From: Candidatus Gallionella acididurans
GTDB taxonomy: Bacteria > Pseudomonadota > Gammaproteobacteria > Burkholderiales > Gallionellaceae
Assembly: GCA_001577345.1 (NCBI GenBank)
Contig: LSLI01000027.1
Coordinates: 1-32,632 of the forward strand
DNA: 32,632 nucleotides
Direction: 5' to 3'
The notes beneath the pieces are model-generated. The model was not told the origin of the DNA and made no database searches. It saw only the letters and a list, made by a program, of their open reading frames with translations. Both the position numbers and the translations under genes were made by a program. Shown here piece by piece: positions 14,900 through 25,620 of this stretch. The first letter of the stretch is position 1; the number at the start of each line of letters is the position of its first letter.

Positions 14900-15198
14900 T
14901 TTTTCTTGCTCCTGTGTTTTTTGTTCCAGTCGTCATATTCCGCGTGGGTGAAAACGAATCGGATATAAAGTCTTTGCCCGCGGTAATGTGTCGCCGCTAT
15001 CACCCTGAAGTTATTCCCGCCCACGTCAAATACGGTATAGGGTGCAACGTAGTCTGCGGAGTTAAACGCCCGTCGCACATCATTGAAGTTCGCAAAGCCG
15101 GTGCTTTTGACCACCCTGTACCAAGCCTCCATCGGTATCCTGGCCTCCGGATGCTTTTGCCAGAACTCAATGAGTGCGCTTCTGGAAATTATTCTCAT
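14896..15198 (-). CDS. higB: HigB-type toxin (RelE-fold mRNA interferase)
   Basis: A 100-residue basic protein of the HigB_toxin family: the N-terminus MRIISRSALIEFWQKHPEAR, then a central VKSTGFANFNDVRRAFNSAD and the strand region GNNFRVIAATHYRGQRLYIR leading to FVFTHAEYDDWNKKH. This order of motifs is diagnostic. HigB cleaves mRNA on ribosomes. It is the first gene of the operon, overlapping higA by 4 nt. Both look full length. Confidence 0.92.
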   Translation of the reverse strand: MRIISRSALIEFWQKHPEARIPMEAWYRVVKSTGFANFNDVRRAFNSADYVAPYTVFDVGGNNFRVIAATHYRGQRLYIRFVFTHAEYDDWNKKHRSKKK

Positions 15199-15205
15199 GC
15201 AAAAC

Positions 15206-15226
15206 TATATCGCATATTGCGATATA
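15206..15226. promoter_or_regulatory. Operator palindrome of higBA
   Basis: A perfect 21-bp palindrome with arms TATATCGCA and TGCGATATA around TAT, 8 bp upstream of the higB ATG. It is the natural binding site for the HigA helix-turn-helix. Confidence 0.75.
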
Positions 15227-15336
15227 TGTGCAAGGTATTTTAGAATTGAATCGGGTTATCTTTATTTATAGTTATTCAGTACGCTGGCCAGCGGAGAATC
15301 AACAGGGTCGGCTGCCATTGCCGCATTCTCTGAGTC

Positions 15337-17463
<2,127 letters not shown>

Positions 17464-17559
17464 GGTCAGCCGCGTATTGTACGGGGAATGGGGCGATTAC
17501 TGAACGGGGATGCGCGAATGAGCTTGGACGCGGCGGACGCGTACCGGTAAGATCCAGCC

Positions 17560-18093
17560 ATGGCAAACGAAACCAGCCCTTCGGCAGGACAGGCAGCACG
17601 CTCGAAAAAATGGCGCGGTTATGCAGTCAACGCACTGTTGCTCGTGATACTTGTTGCGGGCATACGCTGGTGGCAGCATCGCGACATGGTCAGTGGCGCT
17701 GCGCCCGCTTTGCAGGGTGTCACGCTCGCGGGCCAACCCTACAGGCTGGCCGCGCACACCGGGAAGCCCGTGCTGGTGCACTTCTGGGCGACCTGGTGCC
17801 CAATCTGCCGCGCCGAACAGGGCTCCATAGACGCGATCGCGCATGATAATCCGAACGTGATCACCGTCGCGATGCAGAGCGGCACGGCGGCGGAAATTAT
17901 CCGGCACATGCATGAACAGGGGATAGCCTTTCCCGTGCTGAATGACCAGAATGGCGCCATCTCCGCCGCTTGGGGCGTGCATGCGGTGCCCGCCAGCTTC
18001 ATCATTTCGCCCGATGGCCGGGTGCGCTTCATCGAGGTCGGTTACACAACAGGCATCGGCCTCAGGCTGAGGCTCTGGCTGGCGGGGATTTGA
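17560..18093 (+). CDS. TlpA-like membrane-anchored thioredoxin-fold protein
   Basis: A 177-residue protein with a single N-terminal membrane anchor (about residues 20-38, YAVNALLLVILVAGIRWW) followed by a periplasmic thioredoxin-like domain. The redox motif is Trp-Cys80-Pro-Ile-Cys83 in HFWATWCPICRAEQ, and the cis-proline loop is VHAVPASFII. It resembles ScsD/TlpA-type disulfide oxidoreductases that reduce periplasmic cysteines. Its stop overlaps the ATG of the glycerate kinase gene by one base (TGATG), so the two are translationally coupled, although no functional link between them is obvious. Confidence 0.88.
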   Translation: MANETSPSAGQAARSKKWRGYAVNALLLVILVAGIRWWQHRDMVSGAAPALQGVTLAGQPYRLAAHTGKPVLVHFWATWCPICRAEQGSIDAIAHDNPNVITVAMQSGTAAEIIRHMHEQGIAFPVLNDQNGAISAAWGVHAVPASFIISPDGRVRFIEVGYTTGIGLRLRLWLAGI

Positions 18094-19466
18094 TGGCGCT
18101 CCATCCTGAAAATAATTTTCCATCACTGGCGGACCGCGAGATTCCGGTCAGTATCTTCAACTCCGCCCTCGCGGCAGTCGACCCATACAACGCAGTGCTC
18201 AACTCGGCGCGGGTCGAGCACGACCGGTTGCAGATTGCCGGGGCAAGCTACGATCTTGCCGCATACGAGCGCATCATCGTGGTCGGTGCGGGCAAGGCCA
18301 CGGCGCGCATGGCATCGGCGGTCGAGGCGTTGCTCGGCAACAAAATCTCCGCCGGCTTGATCGTCGTCAAGGATGGGCACACAGCCCCGCTGAAAATCAT
18401 CGAACAGGTGGAGGCATCCCACCCGGTTCCAAACGAGGCCGGGATCGCGGGCGCGCAGCGCATCCTGCAGATGGTGGGCGGCGCCGGTGAAAAGACGCTG
18501 GTCATCTGCCTGCTCTCGGGCGGTGCCTCCGCGCTGCTGATTGCGCCTGTTGCAGACGTGACGCTGCAGGACAAGCAGGAAGCGACCCGGCTGTTGCTGA
18601 ATGCGGGCGCATCGATCAACGAGCTGAACGCGGTGCGCAAGCATCTCTCGATGGTGAAGGGCGGCAGGCTGGCCCAGGCGGCCTTTCCGGCACAACTGCT
18701 GACGCTGATCATCTCCGATGTGATCGGCGATGCACTGGACGTGATCGGATCTGGGCCGACTTCGGCGGACGATTCCACCTTCGCCGAAGCATGGGCGGTG
18801 ATTGAAAAATTCGGCCTGCGAAATAAATTACCGCGTCGCGTGGCGGACCTTCTGCAACGGGGCATCACAGGCCGGGTGCCGGAAACCGTGAAAAAAAACG
18901 ATCCCTGCCTGGACAAGACGCGCAACGTGATCATCGCCGGGATCCACCAGGCGCTGGCCGCGGCAGCCGATAAAGCCGCCGGGCTAGGATTTGCAACGAA
19001 GACAATCACCGAGGCGCTGCAGGGCGAGGCGCGCGAGGCGGCGAAATTTCTGGCACGGGCCGCGCGTGCTGAGCTGGACGCGATGCAGGCGGGCGAGCGG
19101 CGCTGCCTGCTCAGCGGCGGCGAGACCACGGTCACGGTGCGCGGCACCGGCATGGGGGGCAGGAATCAGGAACTCGCGCTGGCGTTTGCGCTGGAGATCG
19201 AAGGCGATAGTGGCGTGTCGCTGCTCTCCGCAGGCACCGACGGCAGCGACGGCCCGAATGATGCCGCAGGCGCGCTGGTCGCGGGTAGTACGGCATCGCG
19301 GGCGCGGAAACTGGGTATCGACCCGCGCACCCACCTCGACAGCAACGACTCTTACACTTTCTTTCGGGATTTCGACACTGCGGCAGGCGCGCACAGCCAC
19401 TTCAAGACCGGGCCGACCGGCACCAACGTGATGGACATCCAGATTGTGTTATTGGCCAAGGAGTAA
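18093..19466 (+). CDS. Glycerate 2-kinase (MOFRL family)
   Basis: A 457-residue protein of the DUF4147-MOFRL family, ATP-dependent glycerate 2-kinases (GckA/TtuD type; older annotations call them hydroxypyruvate reductase). The N-terminal domain shows IVVGAGKATARMASAVE at about 64-80 and LLSGGASALL near 145; the C-terminal MOFRL domain shows GGRNQELALAFAL and GTDGSDGPNDAAGAL. The product 2-phosphoglycerate feeds glycolysis, from serine-cycle or photorespiratory-like glycerate. The ATG at 18093 overlaps the stop of the preceding gene by one base, and an earlier in-frame start would lie inside that gene. Confidence 0.9.
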   Translation: MALHPENNFPSLADREIPVSIFNSALAAVDPYNAVLNSARVEHDRLQIAGASYDLAAYERIIVVGAGKATARMASAVEALLGNKISAGLIVVKDGHTAPLKIIEQVEASHPVPNEAGIAGAQRILQMVGGAGEKTLVICLLSGGASALLIAPVADVTLQDKQEATRLLLNAGASINELNAVRKHLSMVKGGRLAQAAFPAQLLTLIISDVIGDALDVIGSGPTSADDSTFAEAWAVIEKFGLRNKLPRRVADLLQRGITGRVPETVKKNDPCLDKTRNVIIAGIHQALAAAADKAAGLGFATKTITEALQGEAREAAKFLARAARAELDAMQAGERRCLLSGGETTVTVRGTGMGGRNQELALAFALEIEGDSGVSLLSAGTDGSDGPNDAAGALVAGSTASRARKLGIDPRTHLDSNDSYTFFRDFDTAAGAHSHFKTGPTGTNVMDIQIVLLAKE

Positions 19467-19558
19467 TCGCGGGCGGCGCAATCCGTCCGGGTTGAGTTAC
19501 ACCACGGCCCGTGGAATCACCCCCCGGCTTGCCACCATCCACTTTTCTGTGGCGCGAG

Positions 19559-19564
19559 TATAAT
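19559..19564 (+). promoter_or_regulatory. Putative -10 element of the aminotransferase gene
   Basis: A perfect TATAAT preceded by GAG, 32 nt upstream of the GTG start. No -35 hexamer at proper spacing is obvious. Confidence 0.4.
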
Positions 19565-19596
19565 CCGCGCCATCTTCCAACCCCTAAGGAACCATC

Positions 19597-20790
19597 GTGT
19601 CATTGTCTACGCGCGTACAAGCCATCAAACCCTCCCCCACTCTTGCCGTGACCGCCAGGGCGGCGAAGCTGAAAGCCGAAGGCAAGGACATTATCGGGCT
19701 GGGCGCGGGCGAGCCGGACTTCGATACGCCGCAACACATCAAGGACGCGGCGATCGCCGCGATCAACAAGGGTTTTACCAAATACACCCCGGTGGGCGGC
19801 ACGCCCTCGCTCAAGGCTGCGGTGATCGCCAAGTTCAAGCGCGACAACGGTCTGGACTATACCGCGAAGCAGATCCTGGTCTCGTGCGGCGGCAAGCAGA
19901 GCTTCTTCAATCTGGCGCTGGCGGTGATCAATCCCGGCGACGAAGTGATCATTCCCGCGCCTTACTGGGTGTCGTATCCGGACATCGTGCTGATCGCTGA
20001 AGGCAAGCCGGTGATCGTGCAGGCAGGCATAGCGCAGGGCTTCAAGATGACCCCTGCGCAACTGGAAGCGGCGATCACGCCCAAAACCAGAATGGTGGTG
20101 ATCAACAGCCCGAGCAATCCGTCCGGCGCGGTTTATACGCTGGCAGAATTGCAGGCGCTGGGCGCGGTACTGCGCAAGCACCCGAAAATATTGATCTCGA
20201 CCGACGACATGTACGAGCACATCGCGCTGACCGACGAGAAATTCGTCAATATTTTGAATGCCTGCCCCGACCTGTATCCGCGCACCATGGTGCTGAACGG
20301 CGTTTCCAAAGCCTACGCGATGACAGGCTGGCGCATCGGCTATGCCGGCGGGCCGGAAAATATCATCACCGCGATGGAGAACGTGCAGTCGCAAAGCACT
20401 TCGAACCCGACATCGATCTCACAGGTGGCAGCCGAGGCCGCGCTGAACGGCGACCAGGGCTGCATAGCGCCGATGCTGAAGGCGTTCCGCGAGCGTCATG
20501 TGTTCGTGGTGAATACATTGAACAGGATTCCGGGACTGAAATGCATCATGGCGGGCGGGGCGTTCTATGCGTTCCCCGATGCCAGTGTTGCGATCGCCAA
20601 TTTGCACAAGAAAGGCGTCATCAAGGAAGCCAACGACCTCGCGCTGTCCGAATATCTGCTGGTGGAAGCCGGCGTCGCCGTGGTGCCGGGCTCGGCGTTC
20701 GGCAGCGAGGGTTACATCCGCTTGTCGTTCGCGACCTCGATGGAAAATCTCAGGAATGCACTGGAGCGCATTGCGAAGGCGCTGGCTTGA
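19597..20790 (+). CDS. Class I PLP-dependent aminotransferase (aspartate aminotransferase type)
   Basis: A 397-residue fold-type I aminotransferase of the Igamma/Ib aspartate aminotransferase group. The PLP-binding lysine is Lys238 in SKAYAMTGWRIGY; the GAGEPDFDTP near 36-44, SPSNPSGAVY near 171-180 and STDDMYEH near 201-208 are also conserved. It moves amino groups between aspartate or related substrates and 2-oxoglutarate in the cytoplasm. Translation begins at GTG (19597), supported by AAGGA about 8 nt upstream and by the conserved MSLSTRVQAIKPSPT N-terminus. The last 48 bases are duplicated 86 bp downstream. Confidence 0.94.
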   Translation: MSLSTRVQAIKPSPTLAVTARAAKLKAEGKDIIGLGAGEPDFDTPQHIKDAAIAAINKGFTKYTPVGGTPSLKAAVIAKFKRDNGLDYTAKQILVSCGGKQSFFNLALAVINPGDEVIIPAPYWVSYPDIVLIAEGKPVIVQAGIAQGFKMTPAQLEAAITPKTRMVVINSPSNPSGAVYTLAELQALGAVLRKHPKILISTDDMYEHIALTDEKFVNILNACPDLYPRTMVLNGVSKAYAMTGWRIGYAGGPENIITAMENVQSQSTSNPTSISQVAAEAALNGDQGCIAPMLKAFRERHVFVVNTLNRIPGLKCIMAGGAFYAFPDASVAIANLHKKGVIKEANDLALSEYLLVEAGVAVVPGSAFGSEGYIRLSFATSMENLRNALERIAKALA

Positions 20791-20791
20791 G
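20744..20791 (+). repeat. Aminotransferase 3'-end repeat, copy 1 (in gene)
   Basis: Final codons of the aminotransferase (NLRNALERIAKALA, stop). It matches 20830-20877 in the same orientation with only three differences in 48 bp. Confidence 0.85.
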
Positions 20792-20829
20792 ATTTCGGCG
20801 TAGGCTAACCTTCAAGTTATGCCGGAACC

Positions 20830-20877
20830 AAAATCTCAGGAATGCACTGGAGCGCATCGCGAAGGCGCCGGCCTGAG
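20830..20877 (+). repeat. Aminotransferase 3'-end repeat, copy 2 (intergenic)
   Basis: Duplicate of the last 48 bases of the aminotransferase gene (would encode NLRNALERIAKAPA, stop). All three differences from copy 1 are T to C. It is not attached to any gene. Confidence 0.85.
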
Positions 20878-20896
20878 GCTTAAGTTTCCGGATTGG

Positions 20897-23749
20897 CTAG
20901 GGCGCATAAATCAGGGTCGGGCTGTCTATCGTCCCGCCCATCTTGAGTTCGACAGGGGAAACGGTCTGGCCCGACAGGGACAGTGTGACGCCCATCTTTC
21001 CGGACAATTGCTGCCTGATGGTATCGATCTCGAATGCGGCAATTGCGGATAATGCACTGGCAGTGATCTTTGTCTGCTTAAAACGATAAACACCGTTTTC
21101 AAACGAAAAGTTGCCGGCCAGCCCGTCGTAATGTGTCCTGCCGCCGGGCAGGTTCTCCCTGCTGAGCTTGCGTGCCGTGTCGGCGATCTCCAGGCCGCTG
21201 ATTATCCCGTCGCTGGAGCTGAAGTTACCCTCCAGCGTTGCAGAGTCGGCCAGTTTGCCCAAATCTGCGGATGACATTTTGAAGCGCGCCGAGCCATCGG
21301 CATTGCCATTCAGCAACTTGTTCAGCTTCTGCATATTTATGTTTTTCGCGCCCAGCGTCCCCTGTGCATTCCAGCCGAACCGCCAGCTGAGGTCGGCACT
21401 TCCCTGCATCGACCCGCCAAACAGCTGCCCGTCAAAATTTCCGATCACCAGTTCGCCGTTGCCCAGTTCGCCTTTTGCAGTCAGCGTGTCAAATGTCCAG
21501 TTCGGCAACAAAGGCAAAGCACTGTCGCGCACCGTCAAGGCGATATTCAGTTTGCTTGCCGGGGTGGCGTTAATGCCGAGGTAATATTTCCCGCTGTTCG
21601 CGCGCAGGTCAGCCCGGGTGAATTTCCCATCCGGATCAAAATCTAACATACCCTCAATCCCGGTCAGCTCAAGCGCATCCGCATCCAGTGTGCCGTTGGC
21701 GATCACCATGCGGCTTACCGGAAACCTTTCATCGCCGGCCATCTTTAGCATCCATCCCGATGCATCGGTCAACCATGCTCCCCGGACCTTGATGTCCCGG
21801 AATTCGATACTGCTGACCGGTTTTACGTCGGTGAACAGCCCGGAGAAGGAAAAGTTGACCTGCGCAACGTTCACCTGCAATTGCTTGGCATTGCCGATAT
21901 ATATCTCGCCCAATTCCAGACGCGGCGTTGGCAGGATGCGCCCGGACAAGCTGCCTACATGCACCGGCTGATGCAATTTTGTCGAGAGCAACTGTTCCGC
22001 CTTTGGCAGGTATTCCCTCGTGGAAATAAAATACGGGATGGCAAACAATGCGCCTATTAACAAAAGCAGCAAAAATAACCCGGTCTTGAAAACCAGGCCG
22101 GCCAGTCGGCCCCAATTGAATTTCTTGCGCCTGGTCCGTACAACCGGACTTGGCCTCGCCGCGGGAGCATCGGCCACGGTAAAGGCGATTTGCCTCGAGG
22201 CTTGTTCAACATCTGCCTTGGCCGATTCGAGTGCGCGCCGTTCAGCTTCAGCCCATGCCCTGGATTGCTCCTCGGCCAGCTTTTTTTCCGCCTGTTGTTC
22301 GGCTGCCAAGCGCTGTTCTGTCGCATTACGTTCTTGCACGGCATGCTGAATCTGCTGCTGCGCGGATTTTCCCGCAAGCGGTTTGGTGTGGGCGGCAGGA
22401 ACTGCTTGTTGTTCATCCGCGGGCCTGTTCGCTCCGGCAGGCCGCGAGGCTTGCGCGGTTGAATCCGGCTTTCTGTTCCTGCCGGGCTCGACCGGAAGCG
22501 GTGGCTCATCGACCTGGAATGCGTCGAAAGTAAAAGTACCGGACTTTTCATCGGCAGTACCGGAGCGGGAGTTTTTGGCCGGGGGCTCGTCCTTTTTCAG
22601 GGACTGCTTTTCCATGTGCGACTCCGATGTGTACAGCGGATTATCGACATGGAACGAGCCAAAGGAAAATGAGCCCGACTCCGGGGAGCTTTCATCCGGG
22701 GTTCGAGTTGCCTGCTCACGAGCCCTGGCTTCACGCTCTTCACGCTCCTGCCTCATGCGGCGCTCGACTTCCTCGCGAATTTTGGCGGCTTCCAGTTCCT
22801 GCTGTGCTTTAAGCTCCCGTGCTGCACGCTCCCGCGCTTCTTGTTCCTGCCTGACAATACGCTCGGCCTCCTCGCGAATTCTGGCGGCTTTGAGTTCTTC
22901 CTGTGCTTTAAGCTCCCGCGCGGCTTGCTCCTTGGCTTCCTGTTCCTGCCTGAGTCTGCGTTCTACCTCCGCGCGTTTACGGGCTTCCAGTTCCTGCTTG
23001 AGCCTGTGTTCCACCTCCTCGCGCCGTCTTGCGTCCTCGTCATCGGACTCGATACGGGCTTGTGCATTGGCGGTCGCCTCAAGGCGAAGTTTGGCCTCCT
23101 GCTCGGCCTTTTCTCTTGCCGCATCCAGCTTGATGCGTACCTGCAAAGCCTCCTGCTCTTCCTTCAGGCGTTCGGCTTGCCGCCGCGCTTGCTCTGCAAG
23201 CTCCAACCGCTGCCTGGCCTCTCTCTCGGCTTTTAACTTCGCGGACGTGATCTCTTCGCGAATTCTGGCCGCCTCCTGCTCAGCCTTGAGCAATATGGCT
23301 TCAGCTTCCAGTTGGGCGCTATATTTTGCAGCCTCGATTTCCCCCTTTATGTTTTCTTCGGCCTCAGCATTCAACTTTTGGGTATTGGCAGGCACGTCTG
23401 ACGGATCCAGGGGAAATCCCCCCATGAAGTCCAATTCACCGGCACGATTCTCGGGCTGATTTTTTCGGGGCGCAGCCACCTTGAGCGGAACAGACATCTT
23501 GGGGATGTTGCCACTTCTGATTTCGGCCCGGGATTTGTCCCGGATGAATCCGCCCTTCTCCAGATCCCTAAACAATTCATCAAGACTGGAGCGCAGGCTG
23601 GGCGCTGCACGTTTGTTGATTTCCCCGAAAGTGGCCTGGCCATCCACCATCAACAAGGCGCGTTTGATATCACCGGGAAGATGCGTGGTTTTACCCTGCG
23701 TTTCATCTTCACCTTTTTTGGTTTTGATGAAAATCGTCTTGTTGTCCAT
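20897..23749 (-). CDS. Large coiled-coil, membrane-anchored AsmA-like protein
   Basis: A 950-residue protein. Residues about 20-70 (HLPGDIKRALLMVDGQATFG onward to RDLEKGGFIRD) look like a winged-helix domain. Residues about 125-345 form a long charged coiled coil rich in Ala/Glu/Arg with a duplicated segment (EQAARELKAQEELKAARIRE and ERAARELKAQQELEAAKIRE). A low-complexity linker follows, with two copies of an SG-x-F-x-F-x2-F-x-VD-x-P motif (about 358-371 and 403-416). One membrane span lies at about 549-575 (TGLFLLLLLIGALFAIPYFI). The rest is an AsmA-like domain (YLPKAEQLLSTKLHQPVHVG, FDGQLFGGSMQGSADLSW). AsmA-like proteins span the periplasm and are linked to lipid transport; the cytoplasmic coiled-coil head is unusual and its role is unknown. 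Confidence 0.85.
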   Translation of the reverse strand: MDNKTIFIKTKKGEDETQGKTTHLPGDIKRALLMVDGQATFGEINKRAAPSLRSSLDELFRDLEKGGFIRDKSRAEIRSGNIPKMSVPLKVAAPRKNQPENRAGELDFMGGFPLDPSDVPANTQKLNAEAEENIKGEIEAAKYSAQLEAEAILLKAEQEAARIREEITSAKLKAEREARQRLELAEQARRQAERLKEEQEALQVRIKLDAAREKAEQEAKLRLEATANAQARIESDDEDARRREEVEHRLKQELEARKRAEVERRLRQEQEAKEQAARELKAQEELKAARIREEAERIVRQEQEARERAARELKAQQELEAAKIREEVERRMRQEREEREARAREQATRTPDESSPESGSFSFGSFHVDNPLYTSESHMEKQSLKKDEPPAKNSRSGTADEKSGTFTFDAFQVDEPPLPVEPGRNRKPDSTAQASRPAGANRPADEQQAVPAAHTKPLAGKSAQQQIQHAVQERNATEQRLAAEQQAEKKLAEEQSRAWAEAERRALESAKADVEQASRQIAFTVADAPAARPSPVVRTRRKKFNWGRLAGLVFKTGLFLLLLLIGALFAIPYFISTREYLPKAEQLLSTKLHQPVHVGSLSGRILPTPRLELGEIYIGNAKQLQVNVAQVNFSFSGLFTDVKPVSSIEFRDIKVRGAWLTDASGWMLKMAGDERFPVSRMVIANGTLDADALELTGIEGMLDFDPDGKFTRADLRANSGKYYLGINATPASKLNIALTVRDSALPLLPNWTFDTLTAKGELGNGELVIGNFDGQLFGGSMQGSADLSWRFGWNAQGTLGAKNINMQKLNKLLNGNADGSARFKMSSADLGKLADSATLEGNFSSSDGIISGLEIADTARKLSRENLPGGRTHYDGLAGNFSFENGVYRFKQTKITASALSAIAAFEIDTIRQQLSGKMGVTLSLSGQTVSPVELKMGGTIDSPTLIYAP

Positions 23750-23873
23750 ATTTTATTTTATCTGGAAGCCTGATTGTTAACTGCCTGAGCTCGCATGACA
23801 TTACACATAATCCGCAGCCTTAGCAAGGCCGGCAAACTTCCGTTATTTTCATGCTGCAAATACCAATTAAAGG

Positions 23874-23902
23874 TTGACCTGCATGGCCAAAATCACTATC
23901 AT
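23874..23902 (+). promoter_or_regulatory. Sigma-70 promoter of tRNA-Asn
   Basis: TTGACC (23874-23879) and TATCAT (23897-23902) with a 17-bp spacer, placing transcription start about 8 nt before the mature tRNA. Confidence 0.75.
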
Positions 23903-23916
23903 GCGCGGCTCTTCAT

Positions 23917-23992
23917 TCCCTGATAGCTCAGTCGGTAGAGCGACGGACTGTTAATCCGCAGGTCCCTGGTTCGAGTCCAGGTCGGGGAGCCA
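23917..23992 (+). tRNA. tRNA-Asn (anticodon GTT)
   Basis: A 76-nt cloverleaf with genomically encoded CCA. Acceptor arms TCCCTGA and TCGGGGA pair (one T-G). The D-arm is GCTCAGTCGGTAGAGC, the anticodon loop ACTGTTAATC gives GTT, and the T-arm is CCTGGTTCGAGTCCAGG. A tyrosine integrase gene begins just downstream in convergent orientation, so the 3' end of this tRNA is the probable attachment site of the island. Confidence 0.96.
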
Positions 23993-24060
23993 GAAGACAA
24001 GATTTTTGATGGTAGCGGTAACTAACTTGTTCCGCAATTTTCAAAGTTGTTCCGCAATTC

Positions 24061-25092
24061 TTATTTTGTCGGCGTCACTTTCTGACCCTTCCTTGCGCGA
24101 ATATATTGCTCGGTCATACCAACAGTTGTATGACCTAATTGCTGCTGTGCTTGTCTAATATCGCCGGATAAATCTGCCTTGTCTGTTGCAGCTTTGGCGC
24201 GCAAATCTCGGAACTGAAAACTGTCTTTGTCTACACCAGCGGCATCACGCGCAGCATCGAAGTGATTGCGTAGCATATTGTAAGTCAGTCGTTTCCCATC
24301 ATCGTTGACGATCAGTGCAAGGCAGCGAACTTTGAATGTCGCCTTTCGAGCCATGATACGAACCATTAGGTCAGCAAGCTCACCTTCAATACTGATGCGA
24401 AGTTTCGCCTTGGTCTTTTGCTGCGTAATGCATAATGCACACTCCCTTATGTCCGTTTCAGCCGTTTTAAGTACGTCTGCCGGGCGTTGACCTGTCAGAT
24501 AGGCTAAGTCCATCGCATCTTTGAGTGGCTGGCTGGCGACTTTATATACAGCGGCAAACGCACTATCTTCTACATAAATATCCTTGCGCCCCACTTCGCT
24601 AAACCCTTTTATACCGGCACATGGGTTGGTCCCGATGGTAAGACCCCAACTGCGTGCCATATTAAATATGTGTGAAAAAAGTGCTTTCTCTCTGTTCGCC
24701 CTGACCTTGGCTGTCTTACCTCTCAAGTCCATGTACTGACGAATGTGAACCGGCTCAATACTGTCGATCAGAGCCGGTGGATTGTCGAAAAACTGATAAA
24801 GAAAGTTGAGTTCCTTGAAATTGTCAGCTTGAGTTCGTGGAGCTTTCCCTGGTAAAACTTCACGGACGTAACGCTCCGCCACAGTGCGGAATGTGATTAA
24901 TGTGCCTTGTGGTTCGGGTTGGTCAATCTGTAGTTCGACCCATTTCTTTACTGCGAGTGAATAATCGCTGCCAAGAGGTATCTCTCGGCGGGGTTTGCCC
25001 CCGGCGTCATAATAGTAATGTATCTTTTTACCGCGAGCGCGAGCGCGCATTCGTGATGGCAAATTCAAATTGACGGTTGGCTTCCTTCCCAT
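24061..25092 (-). CDS. Tyrosine recombinase (island/phage integrase)
   Basis: A 343-residue site-specific recombinase. Catalytic residues visible: Arg203 in TGQRPADVL, Lys228 in QQKTKAK, the RDLR box at 295-298 (Arg298; the usual His of HxxR is Arg295), His321 in LGHTTVGM, and nucleophile Tyr330. The N-terminal part (MGRKPTVNLNLPSRMRARAR, then IHYYYDAGGKPRREIPLG) is the phage-integrase arm-binding type. Its gene ends 69 bp from tRNA-Asn and points toward it, the standard arrangement for an element integrated at the tRNA 3' end. Length and motifs suggest it is intact. Confidence 0.93.
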   Translation of the reverse strand: MGRKPTVNLNLPSRMRARARGKKIHYYYDAGGKPRREIPLGSDYSLAVKKWVELQIDQPEPQGTLITFRTVAERYVREVLPGKAPRTQADNFKELNFLYQFFDNPPALIDSIEPVHIRQYMDLRGKTAKVRANREKALFSHIFNMARSWGLTIGTNPCAGIKGFSEVGRKDIYVEDSAFAAVYKVASQPLKDAMDLAYLTGQRPADVLKTAETDIRECALCITQQKTKAKLRISIEGELADLMVRIMARKATFKVRCLALIVNDDGKRLTYNMLRNHFDAARDAAGVDKDSFQFRDLRAKAATDKADLSGDIRQAQQQLGHTTVGMTEQYIRARKGQKVTPTK

Positions 25093-25105
25093 AATAGTTG
25101 GCTAA

Positions 25106-25339
25106 CTATGCAGCCTTTCTGTCCTGCTGAATCATGGCCGATTGCCAAACCAGCCGTTGTGGTATGGGTTGTTGGTCCGTTTTCCCCTCGATCGCAAAGC
25201 GTGTTACTACAGGCTTGCCATGTCCGTTGGTGCGGAATGGTATGCCCATTTTGCGAAGCTGGTCGATTTGCCTGGATTTAAGTGTAAAACCAGTCAGCTC
25301 GCGAAGTTCGTCAGCAGTGATGAAAAGGGAATAGGTCAT
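25106..25339 (-). CDS. DUF4224 protein, excisionase-like
   Basis: A 77-residue protein that begins with the DUF4224 signature (ITADELRELTGFTLKSRQID, then LRKMGIPFRTNGHGKPVV). Such small proteins are regularly encoded just upstream of phage and island integrases and have a winged-helix-like fold; a role in recombination directionality is inferred. The stop codon lies 13 nt before the integrase start, so the two are co-transcribed. Confidence 0.87.
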   Translation of the reverse strand: MTYSLFITADELRELTGFTLKSRQIDQLRKMGIPFRTNGHGKPVVTRFAIEGKTDQQPIPQRLVWQSAMIQQDRKAA

Positions 25340-25620
25340 GACTCTACCAATTACATTGCCGGTGTTATGGTTCCATTAAGGAACAGGGTACATTCAGTTA
25401 TGTCAAAATTTCGCATCAACTTCTCCTTGTGAGCGCAACGTTATTTCTATTCTTAACTATAGCCAGATTTTTCTTATTCCTTCGTAAATTCACAGATATA
25501 TTTTCAACATATGACTTGGCCGTGTTCTTCGTCGAATAATCACTCCTGGCAATTCGCATACGATCGGGGAAAAAATCAGACCCTGCCGCTCATACAGGCA
25601 GTTTTGGCAGCGGATCTTCG
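25340..25620. other. Gene-free stretch upstream of the excisionase-like gene
   Basis: About 280 AT-rich bases with no credible ORF, between the 3' end of marC and the excisionase-like gene. It should contain the promoter of the int operon; I could not fix its hexamers. Confidence 0.4.

Noticed and set aside
22383-23459. Ser/Cys-rich plus-strand frame of 358 codons
   Set aside because: Antisense of the coiled coil of the AsmA-like protein; Glu/Arg codons read backwards give Ser/Cys/Leu.
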